64,000 bases of DNA from Gammaproteobacteria bacterium (GCA_021773235.1 JAJFKL010000018.1:62001-126000); one strand, 5' to 3'. Shown: positions 12,706 to 24,345, counted from the stretch's first letter. The notes: generated from the letters alone by a model not told the origin. Numbers and translations are program-made.

Positions 12706-14034
12706 ATGAATCAATTTGAGTTGTTCTGGTCTATTGTAGTCGATTTCTTCTGGGGTTTACCACTCGTTGTTTTTATCCTTGCAACTGGATTTTATTTTTC
12801 ATATCTCTCTCGATTTAAACCCTTTATCGGTTTTTTTCATGCCTTTGCCATTTTATCAGGCAAATATGATGATAAAAATGTACCTGGGGAACTATCACAC
12901 TTTCAAGCCTTGACGGTCGCTCTTTCCGGCACAATCGGTATGGGTAATATCGCCGGTGTTGCCATTGCTATTAGTTTGGGTGGCGCTGGCGCAGTGTTCT
13001 GGATGTGGGTTGCGGGTGTGTTTGGCATGATTATAAAATTTTTTACCTGCACATTATCTTGTCTATATCGCAAAAAGGATGAAGATGGTATTGAGCAAGG
13101 TGGCCCAATGTATTTTATTGAATGTGGTTTGGGGAAGCGTTTTAAGCCACTAGCTATCCTTTTTGCAATTGCAGGCTTAATAGGTTGTATACCCATGTTT
13201 CAGGTAAACCAACTAGCGAGTCTGTTAAAAAGCGAATTCTCTATAGCACCAATTTATACCGGTATAGCTGCTTTACTCTTTATCGGATATATCATCATTG
13301 GGGATGTAAAACGCGTTGGTAGTGTCGCTGCACGAATCGTCCCTTTTATGTTTTTGGCCTATGTTTTAAGCAGTCTGTTTGTCATTGTGATCAACATTGA
13401 TGCCGTACCTACAATATTGCTCGACATTTTTCATACAGCATTTGGGTCAGAGGCAATTTATGGTGGCGCTACCGGATTAGCTTTTAAAGAAGTACTTGTT
13501 ACTGGAATAAAGCGTGCAATTTTTTCTAATGAAGCGGGAGTTGGAACAGAAGCAATGGCTCATGGTACGGCGAAAACTAAGGAGCCGGTACGTGAAGGTC
13601 TCGTCGCAATGTTAGGACCCTTCTTTGACACGCATATTGTCTGTACTTGCACAGCATTAGTGATACTAAGCTCTGGCATCTATTCTGGTGAAAGTGGTAT
13701 CGTCATGACGGCATTATCTTTTAATCAAACCTTACCCGGCATAGGGCTCTACATTGTATATACCGTATTCACATTGTTTGCGTTATCGACCATGATTACT
13801 TATTCCTATTACAGCTTGAAATGCGCACGGTACCTTTTTGGGAAAGCCATTGGCAGTAAATTTATTTACGTTTATTTGGCGATTATTCCGATGTGTGCAG
13901 TCTGGTCTCAAGGAACCATCATTAATATTATCGACACGATGTTTGCTTTAATGATATTCCCTACCTTATTAGCAACGATATTACTTTCCAAGAAGGTTAT
14001 AACTGAGATGCACCGTTATTTTGACAAGCTTTGA
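12706..14034 (+). CDS. Sodium:alanine/glycine symporter (AGCS family)
   Basis: 442 aa; GTIGMGNIAGVAIAI, IKRAIFSNEAGVGTEAMAHGTAKTKEPVREGLVAMLGPFFDT. Confidence 0.93.
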   Translation: MNQFELFWSIVVDFFWGLPLVVFILATGFYFSYLSRFKPFIGFFHAFAILSGKYDDKNVPGELSHFQALTVALSGTIGMGNIAGVAIAISLGGAGAVFWMWVAGVFGMIIKFFTCTLSCLYRKKDEDGIEQGGPMYFIECGLGKRFKPLAILFAIAGLIGCIPMFQVNQLASLLKSEFSIAPIYTGIAALLFIGYIIIGDVKRVGSVAARIVPFMFLAYVLSSLFVIVINIDAVPTILLDIFHTAFGSEAIYGGATGLAFKEVLVTGIKRAIFSNEAGVGTEAMAHGTAKTKEPVREGLVAMLGPFFDTHIVCTCTALVILSSGIYSGESGIVMTALSFNQTLPGIGLYIVYTVFTLFALSTMITYSYYSLKCARYLFGKAIGSKFIYVYLAIIPMCAVWSQGTIINIIDTMFALMIFPTLLATILLSKKVITEMHRYFDKL

Positions 14035-14041
14035 TCATCTT

Positions 14042-15427
14042 TTAAAACTCCAGATTCTTTGGTGTTCGTGGAAATGGTATAACATCGCGTATATTCGATA
14101 TTCCAGAAACCAACATTAATAATCGTTCAAACCCCAATCCAAAACCGGCATGAGGTACAGTGCCATACTTGCGTGTATCTAGATACCACCAGTAATCTGC
14201 CTCATCAAAGTTCATATCATTGATACGTTTCTTTAACACGTCATATCGCTCTTCACGTTGCGAACCGCCGATAATCTCACCAATAGCAGGGACAAGAATA
14301 TCCATGGCTGCCACTGTTTTTTCATCATCATTCAAACGCATATAGAATGCCTTGATATCTTTTGGATAATCATAAACGATGACCGGTTGTTTGAAGTGTT
14401 CTTCTGTCAAAAAGCGTTCGTGTTCAGATTGCAGATCTTTCCCCCAAGCAACATCGTATTCAAATTTCTTACCTGATTGCTCAAGGATCGTGATTGCCTG
14501 TGTGTATGGCAAACGAATAAAGTCGTTATTTAAAATATTTTCTAAAGTTGTCATCAAATTCTTATCAACAAACTTTGCAAATAACTCCAGATCTTCCGCA
14601 CATTCTTCCATGGTATATTTAACAAGGTATTGAATAAACTCTTGTCCGAGTTTCATATCATCCTGCAGATCGGCAAATGCCATCTCTGGTTCTATCATCC
14701 AGAACTCTGACATATGGCGACTGGTATTTGAATTCTCGGAGCGAAAGGTTGGCCCGAAAGTATAAACATCTCCTAGGCTTAAGCAAAAAGTCTCTACAGA
14801 TAATTGTCCTGAGACAGTCAAGCTTGCTTCTTTACCAAAAAAATCTTTTTCATAATCAACAGCACCATTTTTTTTGGGAATATCATTCATATCGAGCGTA
14901 GTAACACTAAACATCTCCCCTGCTCCTTCACAGTCTGAACCGGTGATGATCGGTGTGTGTATCCATTGAAAATCACGTTTCTGAAAAAACTGATGGATAG
15001 CAAAAGATAATTTAGATCGCATACGAAAGATCGCGCTGTATTTATTTGAACGCGGCCTTAAATGAGAAATTGTGCGTAAGTACTCATCTGTGTGACGTTT
15101 CTTTTGTAGTGGAAATTCTTCCGGCGCAATCCCTAATATTTCAATCGAGCCTGCTCGTATCTCCCATTGTTGTCCCTTGCCGGGAGACTCAATTAATTCA
15201 CCATGAATTGAAATAGAAGCACCGGTAGTTAGTTTCACTATCTCGGTATAGTTCTCTATATCGCTATCTACAATAACTTGAATATTGGCTAAACATGAAC
15301 CATCGTTAACTTCAATGAAAGAGAAGTCTTTACTTTCTCTTAACGTTCTAATCCATCCTTTTAGTAACACTAAAGGTTTAGCTTCAGTTGAATTTAGTAA
15401 ATCAACGATTTTTATTCTTTCAGACAT
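14042..15427 (-). CDS. asnS: Asparaginyl-tRNA synthetase
   Basis: 461 aa; class II motifs FRSENSNTSRHMSEFWMIEPEMAF and GFGLGFERLLM. Confidence 0.97.
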   Translation of the reverse strand: MSERIKIVDLLNSTEAKPLVLLKGWIRTLRESKDFSFIEVNDGSCLANIQVIVDSDIENYTEIVKLTTGASISIHGELIESPGKGQQWEIRAGSIEILGIAPEEFPLQKKRHTDEYLRTISHLRPRSNKYSAIFRMRSKLSFAIHQFFQKRDFQWIHTPIITGSDCEGAGEMFSVTTLDMNDIPKKNGAVDYEKDFFGKEASLTVSGQLSVETFCLSLGDVYTFGPTFRSENSNTSRHMSEFWMIEPEMAFADLQDDMKLGQEFIQYLVKYTMEECAEDLELFAKFVDKNLMTTLENILNNDFIRLPYTQAITILEQSGKKFEYDVAWGKDLQSEHERFLTEEHFKQPVIVYDYPKDIKAFYMRLNDDEKTVAAMDILVPAIGEIIGGSQREERYDVLKKRINDMNFDEADYWWYLDTRKYGTVPHAGFGLGFERLLMLVSGISNIRDVIPFPRTPKNLEF

Positions 15428-15467
15428 ATTTATCTCTTAACTTATTATATTGCGCTCTCGTTCAGTT

Positions 15468-15851
15468 CTAATTCATAATTTTTTTCAGTATTCCTTCAAC
15501 TTCATCTCCACCCTGCTCTTTCAGGTAAGACATAACTACAGGAAGAAACTTTTTAATCATATCCCCATCCATATCCAGTTTTGAAAACCCTCCTGCTAAC
15601 GCTGCAAGATTTCCTAAATTACCAGCTTTACCACCAAGCATGCCACCCAGTCCTCCGAGCATGTCTCCTAAACCAGAAGCTTGAGGTGCATTTTTCATCA
15701 ATGTATCAGCATTAGGAATAGCACCGGCTATCTTACTGAAATCACCACCGGCCAATTGTTTTTTAGCAAGATCAAGCAGTAAACCCGTTCCGCCTTCTGC
15801 TTGTGAATCTGAGATACCCAGGTTCTGAGTTAACATATTAATTAAATCCAT
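15468..15851 (-). CDS. DUF2780 domain protein
   Basis: 127 aa; Gly/Met/Leu-rich DML..LGGMLGG and FLPVVMSYLKEQGG. Confidence 0.7.
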   Translation of the reverse strand: MDLINMLTQNLGISDSQAEGGTGLLLDLAKKQLAGGDFSKIAGAIPNADTLMKNAPQASGLGDMLGGLGGMLGGKAGNLGNLAALAGGFSKLDMDGDMIKKFLPVVMSYLKEQGGDEVEGILKKIMN

Positions 15852-15924
15852 AACATTCTCCGTGGTTTATCATTTTCGATAATAGTAGTTGCAGTAAATG
15901 TAGTGATATTTATTATTCGATGCT

Positions 15925-16404
15925 ATGAAAAACAAGAAAACAACATCAATCACAACAGTCATTATCGCAATGGCCGTTATTTTTTTCCAATATCTGGAGG
16001 AGAACAAGGCCACGAAATCTGATATATCGATTTCAACAAACGAAAATAAGTCTATAAATAAACAAGGCAATTCAAAAAGGCTTGTAGAGACACTTTATGC
16101 TAAGCAACAGTCAGACACAATCATCGAAATTACCGGTAAAGTTATTAAATTACTCGCTGATGATATTGAGGGTTCCCGGCACCAAAAATTTATTGTGAAA
16201 CTGGCATCTGGCCACACCTTGCTAGTAAGTCACAATATTGATCTGGCTACGAGGATTAATTCACTCAGGCAAAATGATATTGTAAAAATAAAAGGAGAAT
16301 ATGAGTGGACAAAAAGAGGTGGCGTTGTTCATTGGACACATCATGATCCGACTGGACGGCATGAAGATGGATGGATAGAGCACAAAGGAAAACGCTATTA
16401 CTGA
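15925..16404 (+). CDS. DUF3465-type protein
   Basis: 159 aa; GSRHQKFIVKLASGHTLLVSHNIDLA...GVVHWTHHDPTGRHEDGWIEHKGKRYY. Confidence 0.8.
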   Translation: MKNKKTTSITTVIIAMAVIFFQYLEENKATKSDISISTNENKSINKQGNSKRLVETLYAKQQSDTIIEITGKVIKLLADDIEGSRHQKFIVKLASGHTLLVSHNIDLATRINSLRQNDIVKIKGEYEWTKRGGVVHWTHHDPTGRHEDGWIEHKGKRYY

Positions 16405-16677
16405 TTTTTTTGCAAGAAACATGTCTTGTACGACAAAATTTTCCTATAATATTCTTTATATAAATCATCCTAAACATCTGTATTTACAGCTTTTTTAAAT
16501 AGACAACTCGGTAAATCATCACATAATACAAGCGTTACTTTTCAAACGTAGTTAGCTTAATTATTAAAAAACTACATTTGTTTTAGATATATAATAGAGC
16601 TGAAAGATAAAAACTTAAAAATACTATATCCACTCAATCTAGCAGTTAATAACAAGTCTATTTTAGGAGATAAACCG

Positions 16678-17085
16678 ATGTCATATAAAATTGATGAAAT
16701 AGAAGGAATAGGAACAGCTTATGCTGAGAAGCTATTAAAAGCAGGTGTTGAAACTACGGATGATTTACTTAAGTTATGTTGTGACACTAAAGGACGTAAA
16801 GCGGTCAGTGAACTAACAGAGATTAGCACAAAGATGTTACTGGATTGGGCAAACATGGCCGATCTTATGCGTATCTCTGGAGTAGGCAAACAATTTGCTG
16901 AATTATTAGAAGCTACGGGAGTTGATACCGTAAAAGAATTACGAAATCGTAATGCAGCGAATCTGACTGCAGCAATGGCAGAGATGAATGCAGTAAAAAA
17001 TTTGTGTAAGTCAAACCCGGCTGAAACCATGATTGATGAATGGGTTGAACAAGCCAAAAAGTTAAACCCTTTAATTACACATTAA
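16678..17085 (+). CDS. DUF4332 helix-hairpin-helix protein
   Basis: 135 aa; two HhH-like segments IEGIGTAYAEKLLKAGVETTDDLL and ISGVGKQFAELLEATGVDTVKEL. Confidence 0.82.
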   Translation: MSYKIDEIEGIGTAYAEKLLKAGVETTDDLLKLCCDTKGRKAVSELTEISTKMLLDWANMADLMRISGVGKQFAELLEATGVDTVKELRNRNAANLTAAMAEMNAVKNLCKSNPAETMIDEWVEQAKKLNPLITH

Positions 17086-17104
17086 TTTAGAAAACAACTT
17101 CATC

Positions 17105-17135
17105 AATAGTCCCTGCTCAAATAGCAGGGACTATT
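17105..17135. terminator. Bidirectional intrinsic terminator-like hairpin
   Basis: AATAGTCCCTGCT-CAAAT-AGCAGGGACTATT: 13-bp perfect stem between convergent genes. Confidence 0.75.
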
Positions 17136-17150
17136 TAATGTTTATTTATA

Positions 17151-18086
17151 TCAAGCAATAACTCTAATATATTCATTATCGGCTTCTCTACTCGTACCAA
17201 CTAATAATCGCTTCTTACCATCGCCACCCTGCTCTATAAATCCAGCCGCTTCGATCTTTTCTCCTTTTTTTGCCTGTCCTGTATACGTCGCCGTGTAAGA
17301 AACAACTTCATTGAATGCTTCATGATCTATTATATAACGTGATGGGAAATCATAAGCATAGCTATCATCAGTCACAATTGATAAAACCTTCTCCTGAGCA
17401 ATTTTTTTATAAGGCCCATTTTCCTGAAATCGTTCATAATTTTCGGGCATCATACTAATATCAACTTTGCTAGTACCGGACACACATTTATTATATTTCC
17501 TCAACTCATGAAACTTGTATTCATCAAAACTTATTTCACAATCCCGCCGTTGATAAGCATCCCGCCATTGCGACTCGCTTAATGGCTGCAGCTGTCCTGA
17601 CTCAATAAATTTTATTATCAGTTTTCTGGCTTCATAAAAACGGTCACGACCATAAATCACTATATCTACATCAGACTTTTCATTATGTGTGTCTAGCATT
17701 AATGAACCTGTGATACCTATAAACTCTTCCTTAATCCCCGCTTCGAGAAAATGTTTTATTATTTTAATTGCATCTTGCTGCTTGTTATCAAGAGAGGGCT
17801 TCTCTAATAGTCGCACTACAGTTTGTTCAGGGCGATAGACTTTTTCAATTGATGCTAATGAAATACCATGCAACTTTATATCTGCATAATGACTATGAAA
17901 AAGTAATTCCGGATGTGATTTTTTGATTAATTCATTAGCCTGAGATGTATCAAGCTTATGCATTCCATTTTCGTCTTTAACATAACGCAACCAGGTTAAT
18001 ACGCGATCATCTTCCTGGTATTCACTAACGACTGCAAAAAACAGTTTGTTACCTAGAGTGATATAATCTTTCGGACGAATAAACAT
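17151..18086 (-). CDS. Nucleotidyltransferase-domain protein
   Basis: 311 aa; GITGSLMLDTHNEKSDVDIVIYG matches the GS-x(n)-DxD nucleotidyltransferase pattern. Confidence 0.7.
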   Translation of the reverse strand: MFIRPKDYITLGNKLFFAVVSEYQEDDRVLTWLRYVKDENGMHKLDTSQANELIKKSHPELLFHSHYADIKLHGISLASIEKVYRPEQTVVRLLEKPSLDNKQQDAIKIIKHFLEAGIKEEFIGITGSLMLDTHNEKSDVDIVIYGRDRFYEARKLIIKFIESGQLQPLSESQWRDAYQRRDCEISFDEYKFHELRKYNKCVSGTSKVDISMMPENYERFQENGPYKKIAQEKVLSIVTDDSYAYDFPSRYIIDHEAFNEVVSYTATYTGQAKKGEKIEAAGFIEQGGDGKKRLLVGTSREADNEYIRVIA

Positions 18087-18115
18087 TATTATTGAATTTC
18101 AGTATTATTTCGGAT

Positions 18116-18886
18116 TTAATTAAGTAACATTTTATCTTTTATATAGGGTTCCAATAATTTTTTCCAAGACTTGCTCTGTCGATGATAATCATCAATGCAT
18201 AATTCTGCACGATCCTCTGCTATATCTAATTCTTTAATAAGGTATTGGTATTGATCCGGTTCGCTTCCATAAATAAGACAGACCGTATTATAAAAACGCT
18301 GAAAATCTAGACTATGTTCATCCCAAAAATCTTCATCTGTAAATTCCTTAATATCCTCACCTTCAAGATCAAATAGATCTGCCGCACTTAAGGCAACTTC
18401 GCCGCCTTTCTCATTACTTAGTATCACTAGCATTGTTGCCAAATTATCTGCCGCATCTTCTTCTCTCCCGGTAATGGGTATTTGTAATACATCCACCAAC
18501 GCATGACCCAATTCATGATAAAGCGTGTGTTCTATGACATCCATAGTCACCTCAAACAATTCATCTTCTTTCTCTACATACTTCGCATTGATAAATCGTC
18601 CCATCACTTCAAAGGTAAAATCATCAGTCATTAATATTTCATGTTTTTCAGGATCGTAAAGCGGACCATCTTCAGCTCCAAAGACAAAAGAAACATCTTT
18701 AGGTATTTGTAAAAGTTGATTCATCCTTTCGACTAAAACCTTTGACTCCTGTTCGACATAGTTAAGTATGGGCTGCTCTAACTCAATAGGCTGAACTCGA
18801 GAAAATTTAAATTCCCCATCTGCTAAAACCGACAAGCTAGTGAAAAATAAACAGGCAATAATAATTAATCGAAACTGAAAAAACAT
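18116..18886 (-). CDS. DUF4344-type secreted putative metallopeptidase
   Basis: 256 aa; signal peptide, HTLYHELGHALVDVLQIPITGREEDAAD (HExxH). Confidence 0.82.
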   Translation of the reverse strand: MFFQFRLIIIACLFFTSLSVLADGEFKFSRVQPIELEQPILNYVEQESKVLVERMNQLLQIPKDVSFVFGAEDGPLYDPEKHEILMTDDFTFEVMGRFINAKYVEKEDELFEVTMDVIEHTLYHELGHALVDVLQIPITGREEDAADNLATMLVILSNEKGGEVALSAADLFDLEGEDIKEFTDEDFWDEHSLDFQRFYNTVCLIYGSEPDQYQYLIKELDIAEDRAELCIDDYHRQSKSWKKLLEPYIKDKMLLN

Positions 18887-18921
18887 ATTTATACCCTCAT
18901 TGCCTGAGCCAAATAATACGG

Positions 18922-19488
18922 TTAATCACTTTTAATTTCTTTGTATCTAAAACAGTTAATAGTATGATCGTTCACCATGCCTACAGCCTGCATGAATGCA
19001 TAACATATTGTTGATCCAACAAAAGTAAACCCTCGTTTTTTTAAATCTTTTGACATGCGATCTGAGATTATAGTATTGGCAGGAATGTCTTTTAAAGATC
19101 CCCATGAATTCTGAATTGTTTTGTGTTCAGTGAAAGACCAGATATATTTATTGAAAGTGCCGAATTCTTCACGCACTTTTATAAATGCATGTGCATTTTT
19201 GACAGCAGCCCTAACCTTTAGTTTGTTCCTGATAATACCGGGGTTATTCAATAAGGACTGTATTTTTGATTCTTTATACGTAGCAATTATATTGAAATCA
19301 AATTTATCAAATGCAGCACGATATGCAGAACGTTTTTTAAGCACCGTAATCCAGCTCAAGCCTGCCTGGGCACCTTCCAATATTAGAAACTCAAATAACT
19401 TCCTGTCAGAGTGAACTGGCACACCCCACTCCTTGTCATGGTATTTAATATAAAGCAAATCACCTTCACACCATTCACACCGCTTCAT
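18922..19488 (-). CDS. tag: DNA-3-methyladenine glycosylase I
   Basis: 188 aa; RCEWCEGDLLYIKYHDKEWGVPVHSDRKLFEFLILEGAQAGLSW. Confidence 0.96.
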   Translation of the reverse strand: MKRCEWCEGDLLYIKYHDKEWGVPVHSDRKLFEFLILEGAQAGLSWITVLKKRSAYRAAFDKFDFNIIATYKESKIQSLLNNPGIIRNKLKVRAAVKNAHAFIKVREEFGTFNKYIWSFTEHKTIQNSWGSLKDIPANTIISDRMSKDLKKRGFTFVGSTICYAFMQAVGMVNDHTINCFRYKEIKSD

Positions 19489-19496
19489 ATTTATCT

Positions 19497-21194
19497 CTAG
19501 TGCTGAACACTACCTTCAGATCCTAACCCCGTTTGTGAACGCACATATTGGTCTTCAAAAGCTAATGCTTCTTTACGTGCTGACTCAGAATTATCCAGTT
19601 TAGATAAAATAAAGATTGATATAAAAGCAGCACTCATAGAAAACAATGCCGGATGTTTATAGGGAAATATTGCTTCAGCATTACCAAGGATATCTACCCA
19701 GATTGTAGGACCTAATATCATACACAAGACAGCTGTTATTAGACCTAGGCTACCACCATAGAAGGCACCTCTTGTTGTTAATTTTTGCCAGAACATCGAT
19801 AAGAACAATACCGGAAAATTTACACTCGCAGCAATAGCAAATGCAAGTCCCACCATATACGCAACATTCTGTTCCTCGAAAACAATACCGAGGAAAATAG
19901 CAGCAATCCCTAAAGCGATCGTTGCAATTCTAGACACTCGAATTTCATCACCCTCTTGTACCTTTCCATGACGCAATACACTGGCATACAAGTCATGTGA
20001 GATAGCTGAGGCACCAGACAGAGTCAATCCCGATACAACTGCCAGAATAGTTGCAAAGGCAACCGCAGATATGAAGCCCAAGAACATCTCTCCACCAACA
20101 GCATTTGATAAATGAATCGCAGCCATATTATTACCGCCTAAGATGCCTCCTGTTGCAGGATCAAGAAACTCAGGGTTATTCACCAATAATACAATGGCAC
20201 CGAATCCAATAATAAACGTCAATATATAAAAGTAGCCGATAAATCCAGTTGCAAAAATAACTGATTTCCTTGCTTCTTGGGCATCAGGAACAGTAAAGAA
20301 TCTCATCAAGATATGTGGTAAACCCGCGGTACCAAACATCAGTGCCATCCCAAGAGAAATAGCAGACACCGGATCAGAAACAAGACCACCAGGAGACATG
20401 ATATCGATGCCCCTGTCATGCACATCCACAGCTCTGACAAATAATGTCTCAAATGAAAAATCCATTTGATTCATCACAGCAATAGCCATGAAGCTTGCTC
20501 CACACAGTAATAAAACGGCCTTGATGATCTGCACCCATGTTGTCGCCAACATTCCGCCAAAGGTAACGTACAAAATCATGAGTATGCCTACAATCACAAC
20601 GGCATAATGATATTCGAGACCGAATAATATTTGTATCAACTTACCCGCACCGACCATTTGAGCAATCAGGTAAAGCAAGACAACGGTTAAAGTTCCGCAT
20701 GCAGATAGACTTCGAATTGGCAATGGCTTCAAACGATAACTCACTGCATCTGCAAAGGTATACTTACCAAGGTTTCTCAATCGTTCTGCCAGTAAGAAAA
20801 GAATAATCGGCCAGCCGACTAAAAAACCAATGGAATATATAAGACCATCAAAACCACTTGCGAAAACCAATCCAGAAATTCCTAAAAACGATGCGGCAGA
20901 CATATAGTCCCCCGCAATAGCCAGTCCATTTTGAAAACCAGTTATTGAGCCACCTGCGGCATAAAAATCCTTGGTACTTTTAGTGCGTTTTGCAGCCCAG
21001 TAAGTTATCCCTAAAGTCCCAGTCACGAAGATCAGGAACATGGTAATAGCGGTTACATTAACGGGCTGTCGCGTCACCTCACCTTGTATTGCGTCGGCAG
21101 CAAACAGTATTGCAGGCATAAACAACATGACTGCAATGCATAATAAACGAAAACTTGGTCTAATCATCAGTAGCATTCTCGGCATGGTCAACAA
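19497..21194 (-). CDS. actP: Cation/acetate symporter (SSS family)
   Basis: 565 aa; [36 protein letters not shown]. Confidence 0.93.
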   Translation of the reverse strand: MLTMPRMLLMIRPSFRLLCIAVMLFMPAILFAADAIQGEVTRQPVNVTAITMFLIFVTGTLGITYWAAKRTKSTKDFYAAGGSITGFQNGLAIAGDYMSAASFLGISGLVFASGFDGLIYSIGFLVGWPIILFLLAERLRNLGKYTFADAVSYRLKPLPIRSLSACGTLTVVLLYLIAQMVGAGKLIQILFGLEYHYAVVIVGILMILYVTFGGMLATTWVQIIKAVLLLCGASFMAIAVMNQMDFSFETLFVRAVDVHDRGIDIMSPGGLVSDPVSAISLGMALMFGTAGLPHILMRFFTVPDAQEARKSVIFATGFIGYFYILTFIIGFGAIVLLVNNPEFLDPATGGILGGNNMAAIHLSNAVGGEMFLGFISAVAFATILAVVSGLTLSGASAISHDLYASVLRHGKVQEGDEIRVSRIATIALGIAAIFLGIVFEEQNVAYMVGLAFAIAASVNFPVLFLSMFWQKLTTRGAFYGGSLGLITAVLCMILGPTIWVDILGNAEAIFPYKHPALFSMSAAFISIFILSKLDNSESARKEALAFEDQYVRSQTGLGSEGSVQH

Positions 21195-21489
21195 TATCTT
21201 TCACCAAGCGATCAAACTCCTTATTTGCCCGAAAGACATAAATGCCGGTGAGTAAGAAACTTAAAAGAATAACAAATAATGCTACTGGAATGCCCCATGT
21301 AATGATCTGACCTTCTATAATGGGGATAGCAAAGAGTTCTGGCGCAAATGCGATTATCAAGATGAAACTAAAATAGGTGACCAAAAGTATACTGGCAAGT
21401 AGCCAGCTGAAACGCCCACGTTTTAGTTCAAGTTCATGAAATTCAGGATCAGCATAAATCCGTCGATAGAGATGCTGCATGGTGTACAC
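21160..21489 (-). CDS. yjcH: DUF485 membrane protein YjcH
   Basis: 109 aa, directly upstream of act[18 protein letters not shown]...; two TM. Confidence 0.88.
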   Translation of the reverse strand: MYTMQHLYRRIYADPEFHELELKRGRFSWLLASILLVTYFSFILIIAFAPELFAIPIIEGQIITWGIPVALFVILLSFLLTGIYVFRANKEFDRLVKDIVDHAENATDD

Positions 21490-21813
21490 GTCCCAGATTT
21501 TTATTGTTTTCTTATAGTAACACAGGCTGTTTAGTTATCATTACTAGCTAAAAAGATAGAGCTATCAGGAAAATTAGCAGGAACCCTAAAAATAACAGGA
21601 AATATTGTGAAAACTTCCTATATTTAAAGAGATGATTCCCTTTTACTATTTAGGAACATAGTACAGAAAGTATAGATATGTTCATTTTTGAACTTATATT
21701 ATGTCGCCAATTTAATACATGACTGATATTGTGAATTTTCCGTATAAAAGCTTTAATCAATTTCATATTAGCCAGGCAGGCATAAAATACCACCACCAAT
21801 ACAGAACTTATTA

Positions 21814-23025
21814 ATGACTACAATGATTAAAAATTTATTGACTTGGCCATTAATCATTTTTGTTCTATTACTCATATTATTGCTGAGTAGTTATTACGGT
21901 GCATTTCAGTTATCAAACTCCATAACAAATAGTAACAAGTATCTAGAGACAATTACTATTGCCAATAATATTAGTAGTTTTGTTAAACGCGCTGAAGGTC
22001 ACCTATTCTTGTATTTAACACTTGGCAATAAAAGCGACCGAGATAAATTCTTCAGCCGTATGGATTCATTAAAAATGAATTTATCTAAACTAAAAATAAA
22101 TAATAAATTTGATGCTGATTCTAAACTTGATTCCGCAAACGAAATGTTCTACCTGGGAATGAGCTTAATCGATTATAAAGATGAGTCAATTTCAAAAAAC
22201 TCTGAATTTCTTTTTGAATCACACAAGGAAAAATTACTTTCATTCCATAGCTTAAGTAGTGAAATAAGAATAGCTGGGGTAGACCTGATAAATCAAACTA
22301 CGAGTCACCTTGATATAAGTTCAGAAACAACTCTTGAGCATTCTAAAATAGTTTATCTTCTAATTTTACTTTCAGGAGTAGCGTGTCTTTTATTAATCGT
22401 ATTAGAGATTAAAAAACGCACTGATGATTTAGAATACTCGCAGAAACTTGCTTATGACCTGGATAAAATATCCAACACCGATGAACTTACAAAAATAGGT
22501 AACAGAAGATCATTTAATTCGGTGTTTGTCACAGAATGGCAACGAGCCATACGCAATAAAAAATCAATTGCCTTAATGATAATTGATATAGATTTTTTTA
22601 AGTTATTCAACGATACATATGGTCATATTGAAGGAGACAAGTGTCTGACAATTGTAGCCCAGTCATTACGCTCGTGTATGAAAAGACCCGCAGATTCTAT
22701 TTGGCGCTATGGTGGAGAAGAGTTTGCAATAATATTGCCTGACACTGATAACGCTTATAATCTTGCTGAAATCTGCAGGAAAGCAATTGAAAACTTACAA
22801 ATACCACATAGCTCATCAGCTGTATCAAAGGTTGTCACCATAAGCATCGGTATTTGTATTTGCACCCCTGATCAAGAGACTAATTCAATATCTTTCATAA
22901 TCAATGTCGATAAAGCACTCTATCGCGCTAAAAATTCTGGTCGCAACAGAGTTTGTACAGATAATGATAAAGATGATACGAATGTTGTAGACATTACAAC
23001 GACAAACAACGATACCAAACAATAA
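21814..23025 (+). CDS. Membrane diguanylate cyclase (GGDEF)
   Basis: 403 aa; two TM flanking a sensor, DELTKIGNRRSFN, IDIDFFKLFNDTYGHIEGDKCL, RYGGEEFA. Confidence 0.92.
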   Translation: MTTMIKNLLTWPLIIFVLLLILLLSSYYGAFQLSNSITNSNKYLETITIANNISSFVKRAEGHLFLYLTLGNKSDRDKFFSRMDSLKMNLSKLKINNKFDADSKLDSANEMFYLGMSLIDYKDESISKNSEFLFESHKEKLLSFHSLSSEIRIAGVDLINQTTSHLDISSETTLEHSKIVYLLILLSGVACLLLIVLEIKKRTDDLEYSQKLAYDLDKISNTDELTKIGNRRSFNSVFVTEWQRAIRNKKSIALMIIDIDFFKLFNDTYGHIEGDKCLTIVAQSLRSCMKRPADSIWRYGGEEFAIILPDTDNAYNLAEICRKAIENLQIPHSSSAVSKVVTISIGICICTPDQETNSISFIINVDKALYRAKNSGRNRVCTDNDKDDTNVVDITTTNNDTKQ

Positions 23026-23047
23026 AGTAATTTCCAGCTAGAACGAT

Positions 23048-23461
23048 TTACTTTGGAAATTCATCATGAGTTGGTAGATCGTATGTACTCTCAAACCATA
23101 CCGCCTTTGATTGCCAAAATATATTTGCCGTTGGTCTTAATCCCGGGTCTTCATCCAGTGTACCCGCCGTGACAACTATATTTTTACCTCCTTGTACTGC
23201 CCAAGGTAATGATGACCCACATTGCTTACAAAAAGTAGATGCAAAATATTTTGCGTCAGGGTGTTCATAACGTCCGAGAAGTTCCTCGCCTTTAGTCCAT
23301 TTAAATCGTTCAGGAGGCACGAATAAATTGGATGCATGCGCACTGCCACTAGACTTTCTGCACCGGGAACAATGGCAATACTGAAATATTTTAAATGGCC
23401 CTTCAATCTCATAAGCCACCTCACCACACAAACAACTTCCTTTTATACTCTTATTAGTCAT
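23048..23461 (-). CDS. GFA-family (CENP-V/GFA) zinc-binding protein
   Basis: 137 aa; GSCLCGEVAYEIEGP, YCHCSRCRKSSGSAH, STFCKQCGSSLP. Confidence 0.9.
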   Translation of the reverse strand: MTNKSIKGSCLCGEVAYEIEGPFKIFQYCHCSRCRKSSGSAHASNLFVPPERFKWTKGEELLGRYEHPDAKYFASTFCKQCGSSLPWAVQGGKNIVVTAGTLDEDPGLRPTANIFWQSKAVWFESTYDLPTHDEFPK

Positions 23462-23490
23462 ACAGGCTCCTTAAACTTATAATCACGTAC

Positions 23491-24255
23491 TCATTCATGA
23501 TTCGCGGAATTTTGCCCCGTGTTGGTTAATGATTCTCCACCATCAACAAATAATATTTGCCCACAAACAAAATCATTAGTTAACAAATATAGTAATGCTT
23601 GTGCAATATTCTCAGTCTGCCCTTGTTGCTTTAGCGGAATACCCTCAATACGCCAATCAATATAATCCTGACTACGAACGCTGGCAGGTAAAACTACACC
23701 TGGAGCAATCCCATTGACCCGCACATCTGGAGCTAACTCCACTGCAGCTAAGCGAGTAAATTCAGCCAAGGTTTTTTTCGACAACACGTAGGCTGAATAT
23801 TGATACTGATTAAATGCTATCTTGTTATCAATAATATTAACCACATTTCCGCTTTTACACTGCTGTGCGAAAGCTTGCGTCAGGAAGTATGGCGCCTGGA
23901 AGTTAACCTTGAACTGTCTTTCAAGTATAAGTTCTGGTGTTTCCATCATTGTTGCCTGATCGTATACAGAGGCACTATTTATTAATACATTCAGATCTGG
24001 GAATTTTTTTCGTACATTAGCAATTAAATCACTGACATCATTCTTTCCGCTAAAATCAAACTGAAAAGTCTCACAGTTAACATCCGTTGTTCTTAACTCT
24101 TCTGCTGTTATTTCGGCTTGTTCAGATGACGAGTTGTAATGAATAGCCAGGTTATAACCTGCGTTTGCCAAAGTCGTACAGAAAACCTTCCCTAATCTAA
24201 CAGCGCCTCCTGTGATTAGTGCGGTACCTTTTGACATTTTTTTTGAATGCGGCAT
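23491..24255 (-). CDS. SDR oxidoreductase, FolM/pteridine-reductase-like
   Basis: 254 aa; TGGAVRLGK (Arg-containing TGx3RxG pteridine-reductase-like motif), divergent from folK. Confidence 0.8.
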   Translation of the reverse strand: MPHSKKMSKGTALITGGAVRLGKVFCTTLANAGYNLAIHYNSSSEQAEITAEELRTTDVNCETFQFDFSGKNDVSDLIANVRKKFPDLNVLINSASVYDQATMMETPELILERQFKVNFQAPYFLTQAFAQQCKSGNVVNIIDNKIAFNQYQYSAYVLSKKTLAEFTRLAAVELAPDVRVNGIAPGVVLPASVRSQDYIDWRIEGIPLKQQGQTENIAQALLYLLTNDFVCGQILFVDGGESLTNTGQNSANHE

Positions 24256-24345
24256 ATTAAGTATCTTACCCTGTAACGTATATTTAGAGTTTATCCAGTT
24301 TGAATAAACTTAACGAATTTAATTTTTGTTAGATAATAACAGTTT

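Noticed and set aside
16265-16477. Minus-strand 70-aa ORF near DUF3465 gene
   Set aside because: Mostly antisense to the DUF3465 CDS.
23807-23820. TTGATACTGATTAA FNR-like match
   Set aside because: Imperfect and inside a coding sequence.
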